Part shown: piece after piece, positions 45,276 to 53,162 of the stretch
How the letters are laid out: each line of letters starts with the position of its first letter
How positions within the stretch are numbered: the first letter of the stretch is position 1
NCBI GenBank assembly: GCA_963556255.1
Contig: OY744605.1
Location: 69,381,693-69,445,692 of the forward strand
Length of the DNA stretch: 64,000 nt
Source: Allolobophora icterica
Taxonomy: Eukaryota; Annelida; Clitellata; Crassiclitellata; Lumbricidae
Reading direction: 5' to 3'
Program-made: the position numbers and the translations under genes
The notes under the pieces: generated by a model
What the model was told of the DNA's origin: nothing
The model's input: only the letters and a program-made list of their open reading frames with translations
Databases searched by the model: none

Positions 45276-45962
45276 ATGGAAATAACAAATTTCGATCTCG
45301 AAGCCGACGATGGGAAAAAACACCACCATTGGTTGTTGCCATCAAGCATACGATGCATAATCTGTGGGCCTAGCGGATGTGGAAAAACAAACCTACTACT
45401 CAACCTCCTTCTGAAGAAGGGGTACCTACGTTTTGACCGGCTCTATCTATACTCAAAGTCTCTGGGACAGGAAAAATATCAGTTTCTTCGGGACTGGATA
45501 ACAGAACTCGAAAAAGTTGCCGGGAAGGAAGTGGCTTCCTTTCACTCTTGCTCAGATGAAATAGTTCCAGTTGAATCATTAAATAAGAATGCCAGAAGCC
45601 TTCTAGTGTTCGATGACGTCATGCTTGAAAAACAGTCGCCCATTGAAAGGTATTTCACTATGGGTCGACACGGTGGCGCGGACTGCTTCTACTTAACACA
45701 GAATTATTTTCGAATTCCGAAGCAAGCGATCCGTGACAATGCTAATCTTATCGTCCTCTTCAACCAAGACAGCAAAAATTTGCGAGCCATTCACGATACG
45801 TTCGTGGGCGGCGACATGTCTCTCGATGAATTCCGTACGTTCTTCAGCGAGTGTGCTGCCCAACCATATGGATTCGCAGTCATAGATTTGACGTCCAAGG
45901 TGTACGATGGAAAATATCGTTGCGGGTTCGATCGCTTCTATAAGCCCAAGGCAAGTATTTAA
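45276..45962 (+). CDS. ATP: FtsK/HerA-type genome packaging ATPase
   Basis: A 228-residue P-loop ATPase that would drive DNA into the capsid. Walker A is GPSGCGKT at 31-38. Walker B is LLVFDDV, with Asp113 and Asp114. Downstream, GRHGGADCFYLTQNYFRIPK includes the sensor region (LTQNY) typical of the A32-like packaging ATPases. The frame is open upstream to 45129, but that part overlaps the PLA2 gene on the other strand and has no family features. I therefore chose the ATG at 45276, which follows the 20-bp divergent gap. This is the first gene of the rightward structural block. Confidence 0.95.
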   Translation: MEITNFDLEADDGKKHHHWLLPSSIRCIICGPSGCGKTNLLLNLLLKKGYLRFDRLYLYSKSLGQEKYQFLRDWITELEKVAGKEVASFHSCSDEIVPVESLNKNARSLLVFDDVMLEKQSPIERYFTMGRHGGADCFYLTQNYFRIPKQAIRDNANLIVLFNQDSKNLRAIHDTFVGGDMSLDEFRTFFSECAAQPYGFAVIDLTSKVYDGKYRCGFDRFYKPKASI

Positions 45963-45980
45963 AGACATGATATAGGCAAC

Positions 45981-46032
45981 ATATAGTCGACATATAAACG
46001 CGATGTGGACAAAAGTTATCGTTACTGATTGA
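45981..46032 (+). repeat. Duplicated leader and decoy start (copy A)
   Basis: The text ATATAGTCGACATATAAACG, then an ATG context CGATGTGGACAAAAG, is repeated at 46122-46158 with only a few changes. The ATG at 46003 opens a nine-codon frame (MWTKVIVTD) that stops at 46032. The copy at 46144 opens the 366-residue gene with the same first five residues. Confidence 0.85.
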
Positions 46033-46038
46033 TTGAAT

Positions 46039-46050
46039 GTGTATAAAAAA
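46039..46050 (+). promoter_or_regulatory. TATA-like sequence before the structural block
   Basis: GTGTATAAAAAA lies about 100 bp upstream of the 366-residue gene, just before the repeated palindromic module. Its position fits a promoter for the downstream genes. Confidence 0.45.
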
Positions 46051-46057
46051 ACCTTAG

Positions 46058-46107
46058 CGTGACAGTTGTGACGATATTATCAGTCACATTGTGAAACTTG
46101 TCACACT
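46058..46107 (+). promoter_or_regulatory. GTGAC-N10-GTCAC module, copy 2
   Basis: The 50-bp block contains the quasi-palindrome GTGACGATATTATCAGTCAC at 46068-46087, flanked by GTGACAG and GTGAAACTTGTCAC half-sites. It matches the block inside the left terminal repeat (inverted) and that inside the right terminal repeat (direct). It lies between the two copies of the duplicated leader. Confidence 0.85.
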
Positions 46108-46143
46108 TAAGAACTTACAAGATATAGTCGACACACAACCACG

Positions 46144-47244
46144 ATGTGGACAAAGGTTTCTTCTAAACAGGAGCGAGACGCGTTAACTCAGGATTATTTA
46201 GCTCGGAGAGATCGATTGAGACAGCGTTTCGTGGATGAGAAGCTCGGTGAAGCCAATCTTCAGTACGATGCGGCAAAGCTTTTCAAACCAATAGCCACAG
46301 CCACCGCTGAATCCCAGGTGGCTACGTCTAAGGAGCTGCAGAAAGTTACCAGCGCTTTACAGGATTTGCCGGCGCAGATTTCAGAGTCTGCTAATTTTAA
46401 CCCGATAGCGGCGTTGTTCGGTGATTCGGCAGGAACAGCTGCTCCAGCGCTTCCAGCGCTTCCAGCATCCCGAATCCCCCACGCATTGTTAGTCGATCCA
46501 AACAAATATCTCAACGTCGAGGCAATCATAAGGCACGGTTTCAGACCTCCGAGCGAGCTCGATTTAGCCGACAAGGCAGGTGCTGAAAAGATAATCGGTG
46601 AGGTCAATCACTATAATCGCCACACCCTGGGCAAAGAGAAAAAGATGGCTAAAAAGCAAAAAGACGAAGAAAAGGTAGATGCGGTGGCTGCAGATATCGA
46701 AGCCCTAAGGGAATATAAAAAGCGAATCGATACACTGATAGAGGGCCACACCCTCATCAAAAAGGGAAAGGGTTTCAGTGTTCCAGCCGTTCCTCTGAAA
46801 TTACAAGGTAACGCCTTGGGTGAGCTCTCCGTTGACCCCGTCGCGTTGTCTGCCGGTAGACTGAGAGTGTTTAAAGGTGGTAACCTCGTTCTCGAATCTC
46901 CGGCCGATGAGTCGTTGTTCAGCCTGTTAACGAAACGCTTCGTTAAGACTAAGCAATACTCGCCTCAAGCAATTGAAACTTTTAAAAAGCTCGTACAGAT
47001 GTCTGGTCTGCCTATTCATGGCCGGAAAAGTAAAAAGTTCCAGCTGATTCGAGGCGGCGCGGTGCAATTTTATAACGATCCAAACGCCCTGGTAGAGAGG
47101 TTGCAGCTTTTGGTGGCCTCTAGGGCCGCGGGAAACACTGGTCTCGGCAACGAAATCTCCGCCATTCTTGACGAGTTACTGCGTTCCGGTGCGATCTCCA
47201 AAGAGCTGGCACTCGAATTGAATAGAAACATGCTCATAAAATAG
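46144..47244 (+). CDS. Conserved-position Polinton protein, 366 residues, function unknown
   Basis: The N-terminal 85 residues are charged and helical. An Ala/Pro-rich linker follows (about 95-112), then a very Lys-rich segment near 165-182 (KEKKMAKKQKDEEK) and a compact C-terminal part. That part includes VFKGGNLVLESPADESLFSL and GRKSKKFQLIRGG. Many Polintons have a protein of this general layout (helical front, small beta-hairpin block followed by a LLTK-like stretch, basic SKK motif) in the capsid block. I believe this is that protein, but it has no secure name. It directly precedes the penton gene (18 bp gap), which suggests a structural or core role. Start chosen as the only ATG in good context; the duplicated leader lies just upstream. 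Confidence 0.8.
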   Translation: MWTKVSSKQERDALTQDYLARRDRLRQRFVDEKLGEANLQYDAAKLFKPIATATAESQVATSKELQKVTSALQDLPAQISESANFNPIAALFGDSAGTAAPALPALPASRIPHALLVDPNKYLNVEAIIRHGFRPPSELDLADKAGAEKIIGEVNHYNRHTLGKEKKMAKKQKDEEKVDAVAADIEALREYKKRIDTLIEGHTLIKKGKGFSVPAVPLKLQGNALGELSVDPVALSAGRLRVFKGGNLVLESPADESLFSLLTKRFVKTKQYSPQAIETFKKLVQMSGLPIHGRKSKKFQLIRGGAVQFYNDPNALVERLQLLVASRAAGNTGLGNEISAILDELLRSGAISKELALELNRNMLIK

Positions 47245-47262
47245 AAATAGAAAACAAAATTC

Positions 47263-48066
47263 ATGGCTCAGATGGAACGCTCGGAGAAACTGCTCGAAGA
47301 AATTCGAGACCTTTTGCAGCCTAAGGAAAATTTTAGTATAGTTGTTTCCTCAGATACTACAGGGTGGACCACGGCTTTCTCACCACCGCTGTACCTGGAT
47401 CCAAAAAGACGCTTTGAGCTTGCTTTGGTCAATCTTGAAACTTATAACTCGATCCCGAACATAGACAGCACAAATAACAAGTTCGTCTACAGCTCCACCA
47501 ATGGACAGACGTGGAAGACGATCATTTTGCCCGACGGAAGCTACGAGATCGCACAGATTAATGACGAAATCAGCCGGCAGTTAGAAATGCAAAATCCGCC
47601 GCCGCCAGGTGTTGCTCAACTCAGCTTTGATTCTCCTATTACTGTAGGAGCTAACGCATCTACCCTTCGCGCCTTCGTAAAGATAACGAAGGCCCGTTTT
47701 AAGGTAGATATGGCCGCATCTACCATCAGGCAAACGCTCGGTTTTAACCCTCAGACGCTTAGTCTTGGTTATAAAGAGGGAGAAAATCCAGTCGATATTC
47801 TCCGGGTGGACACAATCCTGGTAAATTGTGATATTATCTCTGGATCGTATCGAAATGGTAGCCAGCTGCCAGTAATCTACAGTTTTTTCCCGGATGTGTC
47901 GCCCGGCTATAAGGTAATCGAGTCTCCGAAAAATCTAGTGTACCTACCAGTAGCACCGGCTGGCAACGTACAGGGCATTCGTGTGTGGCTGACCGACCAG
48001 AATGGCGAACAATTAAACCTCCGCGGTGAGACAGTAACTATAAGGTTTCACATCCGCAGTGCGTAG
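47263..48066 (+). CDS. mCP: Minor capsid protein (penton, single jelly roll)
   Basis: A 267-residue protein, mostly beta-strand in character. The C-terminus reads RVWLTDQNGEQLNLRGETVT followed by IRFHIR, the block I associate with the Polinton minor capsid (penton) protein. In the family this single-jelly-roll protein forms pentamers at the capsid vertices. Residues 1-20 are helical and charged, then strands begin with NFSIVVSSDTTGW. It lies between the 366-residue gene and the pVI-like gene; the 3' end is clear at TAG 48066. Confidence 0.85.
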   Translation: MAQMERSEKLLEEIRDLLQPKENFSIVVSSDTTGWTTAFSPPLYLDPKRRFELALVNLETYNSIPNIDSTNNKFVYSSTNGQTWKTIILPDGSYEIAQINDEISRQLEMQNPPPPGVAQLSFDSPITVGANASTLRAFVKITKARFKVDMAASTIRQTLGFNPQTLSLGYKEGENPVDILRVDTILVNCDIISGSYRNGSQLPVIYSFFPDVSPGYKVIESPKNLVYLPVAPAGNVQGIRVWLTDQNGEQLNLRGETVTIRFHIRSA

Positions 48067-48088
48067 ATTTTCACACTTAAATATTCTC

Positions 48089-48547
48089 ATGTTTGTTCTT
48101 GGAATTAAAAAGCGGCGTCGTGTCGTGGGTGGTGGACTTTTCGACTGGATACCCAAAATCGCGGGCTTCCTTGGCCGTGCAGGCTCCTTCATTTCGGCGA
48201 ATAGAGGCACAATCACAAACGTTGCCAAGGCGGTTGGTAATGTCGCGAAAGCCGGCGCCACAACAGCATCTGCCGTCAGGCAAATTGTTGATGCCGTGAA
48301 AGCGAGACGCGCTGCGGCCGTAAATGAAGCTCATTTACGAAATGAAAATTCATCTGCCGCGCCCGTTGTTCCCGCACCTTTGGAGAAGGCGCTCAGCGAC
48401 AAGAGCATCGAATACTTAAAACAACTGGCTGTGAGTCCGCCACCCGTTGTTCCGACAATGGCCGACATAAACAGCCGCATTGCTGGATCCGGTTTCAAAA
48501 CTATAAAGCCGAGTCGCGGCGGCAAGGGTCTGTTTCTTGCAAAATGA
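48089..48547 (+). CDS. Small basic amphipathic protein, pVI-like
   Basis: A 152-residue protein starting MFVLGIKKRRRVVGGGLFDW. After the basic stretch, a Gly-rich turn leads into an amphipathic helical segment (about residues 17-70, rich in Ala, Val and Ile). The C-terminal part has Pro-rich linkers and ends with a basic, Gly-rich tail. The C-terminal IAGSG fits the adenovirus-type protease consensus (Met/Ile/Leu-X-Gly-X-Gly). The GG near residue 14 resembles the other type but starts with Val. By position and make-up it resembles membrane-active internal proteins of adenovirus relatives (protein VI); this is inference. The frame is open from 48059, but that ATG overlaps the penton end, so I chose 48089. 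Confidence 0.72.
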   Translation: MFVLGIKKRRRVVGGGLFDWIPKIAGFLGRAGSFISANRGTITNVAKAVGNVAKAGATTASAVRQIVDAVKARRAAAVNEAHLRNENSSAAPVVPAPLEKALSDKSIEYLKQLAVSPPPVVPTMADINSRIAGSGFKTIKPSRGGKGLFLAK

Positions 48548-48658
48548 AAAAAATTTCCGACTAATTCACAAAACGCAACAAAATGTTTAACCCACCACAT
48601 ATGAAATTAATTTGCAACATGATTAATAATTGAAGCTTGAACTTTTTTAGCTATAATA
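48548..48658 (+). promoter_or_regulatory. AT-rich leader of the major capsid gene
   Basis: A 111-bp AT-rich gap, the second largest in the structural block. It ends TTTTTTAGCTATAATA directly before the major capsid ATG. A late promoter here is plausible but unproven. Confidence 0.4.
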
Positions 48659-49954
48659 ATGGCAGCATTTGACGTGCCGAGTGAAATGTTGGACATCGCT
48701 TCGGCGGTGCCCGATGACAATAGCATCGAATCGTTTGAATACCGCGAGTATGAATCACAAAACCCTGCGGCTATTAACAATGGCCAGGCCATACAGATAG
48801 ACATCCAGAACCAAGACATTTTCACACAGCCTTCTAAGAGCTACCTTCTTGTGGAGGGCAGGCTTACATCAACTGGCGCGGGTTACATCGCAGACTCGCT
48901 GGTGTCATTCGTCAACAACGCCATCCCGTACATGTTTTCTCAGATTCGATACTTGGCTAACAACACCGAGATAGAGAATGTCATGTCTCCTGGGCAAGCC
49001 ACGACGATGAAAGGCATGCTGGTATACGGCGACGACTTCTCCAAAGGCGAAGGTTTAAACATGTGTTGGCAGAAGGACACGAGTGCGGCGGCGGCGGCTG
49101 CGAATATCGGCTTCGAGGCCCGTCGACTGATGATCATTGGAAAACCCGTCCCTATTGGAACGTTTTCATTCATCGTTCCCTTAAGACATCTATTCGGTTT
49201 TTGCGATGATTATCACAAGGTCGTATACGGGATTAAACACTCCTTACTGCTGAGCCGGCAGGGGGATGCAGACGCGATCTTCAAGGAAGCCGCTGCGACC
49301 AATGGCCAGATCGCGCTGACTAAACTCTCCTGGTTCATGCCGCATATAATACCCGCTTTGGAGTATAAAAGCATGCTTATGAAGCAGATTGAAGCCAAGG
49401 TTAAGGTACCTGTAGCATTCCGCGCCATGCAATGCGACAACATTGCGGTGCCACGAGCGACGACTTTTTCCTGGCGTTTGAGCGTTAAGTCGGGCACGGA
49501 AAAGCCACGCTGGATTCTTGTTGCTTTTCAAACTGGAAAGAATGCACATCAAGGCCAGAATCCGGCACTGTTTGACCATGTGCAGGTTCGCAACATTTTC
49601 GCTATGCTCAACAGCGATCGCTACCCGGTTGTTGACATGAATCTCGACTTCACCAAGAGGACAACCTCTCGCGCTTACAAGGCCCTACGTGACTTCAAGG
49701 AAGAATATTGCGGCATAGACGCGCGTGAATCGTCATGCCAACCGACACCAATCGAATTTGTAGATTTGTTTCCGATCTTCGTTCTGGACGTGCGGAGGCA
49801 ATCTGAACGACTTAAAACCTCTGTACAGGACATACAAATCAAGGTGGACTTTAACGAAGGGGTACCAAATAATACGACAGCATATGCCGTCCTGATCAGC
49901 GACCGACTCCTGAATTTTGAATCGGATGGCAGCAAATTCAACGTCGTTTACTAG
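48659..49954 (+). CDS. MCP: Major capsid protein (double jelly roll, hexon-type)
   Basis: A 431-residue protein, strand-rich throughout. It has an N-terminal region (YREYESQNPAAINNGQAIQI) and a central AVPRATTFSWRLSVKSGTEK / PRWILVAFQTGKN block. Near the C-terminus is FVDLFPIFVLDVRRQSERLK. These blocks are what I recognise as the Polinton/adintovirus major capsid, a double-jelly-roll fold that trimerises into hexon-like capsomers. Its place between the pVI-like and PX genes is the usual order. A disordered Ala-rich loop (SAAAAAA, near 140) may be surface exposed. The frame is complete, with no damage seen. Confidence 0.88.
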   Translation: MAAFDVPSEMLDIASAVPDDNSIESFEYREYESQNPAAINNGQAIQIDIQNQDIFTQPSKSYLLVEGRLTSTGAGYIADSLVSFVNNAIPYMFSQIRYLANNTEIENVMSPGQATTMKGMLVYGDDFSKGEGLNMCWQKDTSAAAAAANIGFEARRLMIIGKPVPIGTFSFIVPLRHLFGFCDDYHKVVYGIKHSLLLSRQGDADAIFKEAAATNGQIALTKLSWFMPHIIPALEYKSMLMKQIEAKVKVPVAFRAMQCDNIAVPRATTFSWRLSVKSGTEKPRWILVAFQTGKNAHQGQNPALFDHVQVRNIFAMLNSDRYPVVDMNLDFTKRTTSRAYKALRDFKEEYCGIDARESSCQPTPIEFVDLFPIFVLDVRRQSERLKTSVQDIQIKVDFNEGVPNNTTAYAVLISDRLLNFESDGSKFNVVY

Positions 49955-50011
49955 AAATCGTTTTTTCACATTTAGATACAAGGCCCTCTTTTAGATATAT
50001 TTTTTCCAAAA

Positions 50012-50584
50012 ATGAAAACTGAATACGTTGCGTTCGGCCTTTCACTGACCGAAGGGCAAAAGCAAACATTGGCTAGAGCTGCGCGAGCCGGCACTGGTGC
50101 CACGATCCGACTCGCTCATGGCCAGCTTCGTGGAGACGATAAGCTCGCGCTGACAAAAGTTCAAGCCGCCCGAATCGTGAGGAAGATTTCGGAAGGCGTT
50201 GGCATGGAGCTGAGATTCACCAAAACGCAACTGAAAAAGATGACAAAATCGGGCGGATTTCTTCCACTACTGGCTCTCCTCCCGCTGATTTTTGGCGGGT
50301 TAACCGCGGTGGGTGCCGCGGCTGGAGGGGCCGCCGAGGTGGCAAAGGCCGTGCACAACAAACAGGCCAGCGATGCAGAGGCTCTGCGCAAGAAACAGGC
50401 CAGCGATGCGGCCCAAGCCGAGAAAAAACGGATCGACGACGCGGCTTTAGCAGAGGCGGCGCGTCACAATCGCGAACTCGAGGCCCAGGTCCGCGGGACT
50501 GGTTTATATCTCGGGCGTGAGACTCGTGGTGGTTGTTGCCCAATGTGTAAAGGATCGGGTCTCTTCATCGGACAAAAAAACTAA
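50012..50584 (+). CDS. PX: PX-like protein with hydrophobic helix
   Basis: A 190-residue protein. Residues 10-80 are two similar basic segments (LTEGQKQTLARAARAGTGAT; FTKTQLKKMTKSGG), with the conserved-looking DDKLALTKVQ between. Then comes a hydrophobic Gly/Ala-rich helix (FLPLLALLPLIFGGLTAVGA), an Ala/Lys coiled coil with two KKQASDA repeats, and a C-terminal tail with CCPMC. I know this layout from Polinton PX proteins, which are thought to be virion core or membrane-active components. The stop TAA at 50582-50584 directly follows a heptamer A AAA AAC that sits in the right phase for -1 frameshifting into the protease gene. Confidence 0.82.
   Translation: MKTEYVAFGLSLTEGQKQTLARAARAGTGATIRLAHGQLRGDDKLALTKVQAARIVRKISEGVGMELRFTKTQLKKMTKSGGFLPLLALLPLIFGGLTAVGAAAGGAAEVAKAVHNKQASDAEALRKKQASDAAQAEKKRIDDAALAEAARHNRELEAQVRGTGLYLGRETRGGCCPMCKGSGLFIGQKN
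50575..50581 (+). promoter_or_regulatory. Predicted -1 frameshift site (A AAA AAC)
   Basis: The heptamer AAAAAAC is in frame as A|AAA|AAC relative to PX, the classic X XXY YYZ form, with the PX stop TAA next. Slipping one base back continues into the protease frame at 50581 (CTA). That frame is open from 50551 but has no ATG before 50650. A perfect 8-bp stem (GCAACTTT, 50594-50601, with AAAGTTGC, 50611-50618) and a 9-base loop follow 12 bases after the heptamer. Confidence 0.7.
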
Positions 50585-50955
50585 AACCGCTGAGCAACTT
50601 TGACATAGAGAAAGTTGCCAGAGCGCTGCCGCATTTCCGCGGTGTTTTCATGCGAGATGGTCTGCCCGCCGTGGCTCGTGAGAAGGAGTGTGGAGTTGTT
50701 AATCTGGATTCCGGTTCTGGTGATGGTACTCACTGGGTCGCCTATTGGATAGATGGACCAAAAGCCGTCTATTTTGACAGTTATGGGCTGGATCCGCCTC
50801 TCGAAATTTCTAGATATTTAAAAAATCCTATAAGAACACAAACATTTCAGCTACAGGGGCCAGATGATGTGGTATGTGGTCATCTCTGCCTAGCCGTGCT
50901 AATAGAGCTCGCTGCTGGAAAGAATTTTGAAGATATCGTGCTTGACTTATGTTAG
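50581..50955 (+). CDS. PRO: Adenain-type cysteine protease (start by -1 frameshift or at 50650)
   Basis: The protease matures capsid proteins in adenovirus relatives. Counting from the Met at 50650, likely catalytic residues are His28 (GTHWVAYW), Asp43 (YFDSYG), Gln69 and Cys76 (VVCGHLC). The Gln-Cys spacing of seven matches adenain. The family's N-terminal segment is encoded upstream of that Met in the same frame (SNFDIEKVARALPHFRGVF, from about 50593), but no ATG precedes it. The listed start is therefore the first codon after the predicted frameshift. Starting at 50650 would drop about 23 residues. Splicing is another possible explanation. The stop overlaps the first ATG of the fibre frame. 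Confidence 0.85.
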   Translation, partial: LKPLSNFDIEKVARALPHFRGVFMRDGLPAVAREKECGVVNLDSGSGDGTHWVAYWIDGPKAVYFDSYGLDPPLEISRYLKNPIRTQTFQLQGPDDVVCGHLCLAVLIELAAGKNFEDIVLDLC

Positions 50956-50972
50956 ACTTTCGTCACCTTTTT

Positions 50973-50984
50973 GTATATAAAAAA
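50973..50984 (+). promoter_or_regulatory. TATA-like sequence at the fibre gene start
   Basis: GTATATAAAAAA lies directly before the ATG at 50985. Similar A-rich text after TATA precedes the ATGs at 53725 (CTATAAAAATACA) and 39843 (TATAAATAATTTATAACT). It could be a promoter with a very short leader, or only an A-rich leader. Confidence 0.35.
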
Positions 50985-53156
50985 ATGCCGGTTGATAAAT
51001 TTGGAAGAGACGGTGGAGGTGGGGTGGGAGGGGGGCAGATAAGCGCCGCTGGGCTCGTCCACAAAGCGGGTGATACCATGATGGGAATTCTGTCGGCTGG
51101 AGGTTTTCGACTGACAAACGTGGGAACGCCCACGATGGAAACAGACGCCGCGACAAAGGCTTATGCAGACATCATAGATCAGGACAACTTACAAATCACC
51201 GGTGGAACGATGTCTGGTGTTCTAAAAATGGGTGGACACAAAGTTACTGGGCTGCCCACAGACGCTGGTGCGTCTGAAAGCGACGCTGCGAGCTGGGCAC
51301 AAGTGGTACGATACGCGGACCAGAAGGCGACCGCGGCCGAAAATCATGCAGACCAAAAACTTATCGATGCCAGGCAGTACACGGACGAGAAGAATGCGGG
51401 GCTGAGAGATTCTGTTAGGCGGTATGCAGATGACAAGGACCATATTGTTAAAAGTTATGTTAACGAGCAAGATGTTATCGTCAGGAATGCGTGCGTGCTC
51501 AAATCAGGCGGCGTAATGACTGGAAGTTTAGTTATGGGTGGTCACCGAGTTACTGGGCTCCCAACGGAAATTTCAGGATCCGATAGCGACGCAGCGAGTT
51601 GGAAACAAGTGTCAACAGCGGTCGCTGGCGCTCTAGTAAAACTCGATAGAGTACCCACGGAGTCGTTGCATGTGGTGAATAAGCGGTATGTAGATTCCCG
51701 CGACGCTTCTTACAGACAGTACGTGGATGAGAAGGTCACCACCGCTAGAAGATATGTGGACGAGAAGCATGCTATCGTAAGAGGCGGGCATGTGCTCAAA
51801 ACCGGCGATTCTATGACTGGTGATTTGACCATGGGTGGCAAAAGAGTGACTGGGCTGCCAACAGAAATTCCAGGATCCGATAGCGACGCCGCGAGTTTGA
51901 AACAGGTGACGCAGCTGATCAGCAGCGCCACTATGAATAATGATACGGCGCCGGCGGGACCAAAGTACTTGACTAACAAACGGTATGTGGACGCGAAAAA
52001 CGCTGAGATTGGAGCTTCAGTTAGACTCTATGCGGACCAGAAAGCTGAAGCTGCTAAGACGTACGCCAACGAGCAAGATGTTATCGTTAGGAGCGCATGC
52101 GTGCTTAAAGCTGGCGACGCAATGACGGGTGATTTAACCATGGGTGGTAATAGAGTTACTGGGCTCCCTACGAGCGCAGCAACGTCCGAAAGCGACGCGT
52201 CGAGTATGGCACAAGTATCGAAGCTGATCGCCGACAACATGACAAAGAGTGATAGAGTACCAACAGAACCGTTGCATGTGACAAATAAACGATACGTTGA
52301 CGTGAAAAACGCTGAAATTGGAGCTTCCGTTAGACTCTATGCGGACCAGAAAGCTGACGCCGCTAAGAGATATGCCAACGAGCAAGATATTATCGTTAGG
52401 AACGCCTGCGTGCTAAAATCCGGCAGTACCATGACCGGTGATCTGGCTATGGGTGGTAAAAGAGTGACTGGGCTCCCAACAGAAATTCCAGGATCCGATA
52501 GCGACGCTGCGAGTTTGAAACAAGTGACGCAGCTGATCACCATCGCCACTACGAATAATGAAACGCCGCCCTCGGGACCATGGTACCTGACTAACAAGCG
52601 GTATGTAGACAGTGAGATAGCTAATGAAAGGCGATACGCGGCGGGCCTCAAGATTCTCAACTACAGCGGCCACATTCCGCCCCTATCCAGAAACGTTTCC
52701 GAAACGGGTTTTATTGCCTCAGCCAACGAATCTTTACCCACTAACCCGCCTCATATGGCATTCAACTCGGGTGTGAGGGGTGAGTGGAAGACGGCGTCCA
52801 GATCGAGAGCCGATATTTTGGATCAGGGTAGTAGGACTTGGTTACAGATTGAATGCCCGACGGCTGTGCGAGTATGGAAGGTTAGTCTGGCTGGGGGAAT
52901 TAGTTCTACTGCTCCGCGTATCACGTCCTGGAAGATTTATGGGACTCCGCCCGATGATGAAAATAGTTTTGATGAGCTCATCACCTCCAATGCCACTTTG
53001 ACTAATTCTGCGCAAGAGTTCACCTTCACAACTCAGAGTTTATACAAAAAATTCAGGCTGATGGTCTTGGCCACCAGCCCACCACAACCTACTTTTGGAA
53101 TAACCCACTTCCAGATCTATACATATTTTAAACACGAGGGACAGTCAGTAGTATAG
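50985..53156 (+). CDS. Fibre-like protein with tandem repeats and discoidin-like tip
   Basis: A 723-residue protein in three parts. After a short Gly-rich start come at least five units of about 103 residues, each opening M(T/S)GxLxMGGxxVTGLPT (ATG codons at 51210, 51516, 51813, 52122, 52431). Each continues with SDAAS, NKRYVD and a charged ADQKA helix. A less similar repeat (MMGILSAGGFRLTNVGTPT) precedes them. Such MGG-VTGLPT / YVD units resemble the shaft repeats of phage and virus fibres. The last 160 residues are strand-rich with HMAFNSG, TWLQIECPTAVRVWKVSL and YKKFRLMV, resembling a discoidin-type (F5/8C) sugar-binding fold. I infer a trimeric receptor-binding fibre. The upstream ATG at 50949 overlaps the protease stop and adds 12 residues; I prefer 50985. 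Confidence 0.8.
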   Translation: MPVDKFGRDGGGGVGGGQISAAGLVHKAGDTMMGILSAGGFRLTNVGTPTMETDAATKAYADIIDQDNLQITGGTMSGVLKMGGHKVTGLPTDAGASESDAASWAQVVRYADQKATAAENHADQKLIDARQYTDEKNAGLRDSVRRYADDKDHIVKSYVNEQDVIVRNACVLKSGGVMTGSLVMGGHRVTGLPTEISGSDSDAASWKQVSTAVAGALVKLDRVPTESLHVVNKRYVDSRDASYRQYVDEKVTTARRYVDEKHAIVRGGHVLKTGDSMTGDLTMGGKRVTGLPTEIPGSDSDAASLKQVTQLISSATMNNDTAPAGPKYLTNKRYVDAKNAEIGASVRLYADQKAEAAKTYANEQDVIVRSACVLKAGDAMTGDLTMGGNRVTGLPTSAATSESDASSMAQVSKLIADNMTKSDRVPTEPLHVTNKRYVDVKNAEIGASVRLYADQKADAAKRYANEQDIIVRNACVLKSGSTMTGDLAMGGKRVTGLPTEIPGSDSDAASLKQVTQLITIATTNNETPPSGPWYLTNKRYVDSEIANERRYAAGLKILNYSGHIPPLSRNVSETGFIASANESLPTNPPHMAFNSGVRGEWKTASRSRADILDQGSRTWLQIECPTAVRVWKVSLAGGISSTAPRITSWKIYGTPPDDENSFDELITSNATLTNSAQEFTFTTQSLYKKFRLMVLATSPPQPTFGITHFQIYTYFKHEGQSVV

Positions 53157-53162
53157 AAAAAT

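Noticed and set aside
50650..50955. Protease called a truncated pseudogene because it lacks its N-terminus
   Set aside because: The missing part is encoded in frame upstream and joins PX at a slippery heptamer. The catalytic residues are intact, so frameshift expression is more likely than decay.
50949..50984. Upstream ATG for the fibre gene
   Set aside because: It overlaps the protease stop and adds 12 residues of no fibre character. The ATG at 50985 follows a TATA/A-rich leader as other genes here do. Not excluded.
50985..53156. Bacteriophage contamination because of phage-like fibre repeats
   Set aside because: The gene is flanked by eukaryotic Polinton genes and lies between the element's terminal repeats. 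Fibre repeats of this type are not limited to phages.
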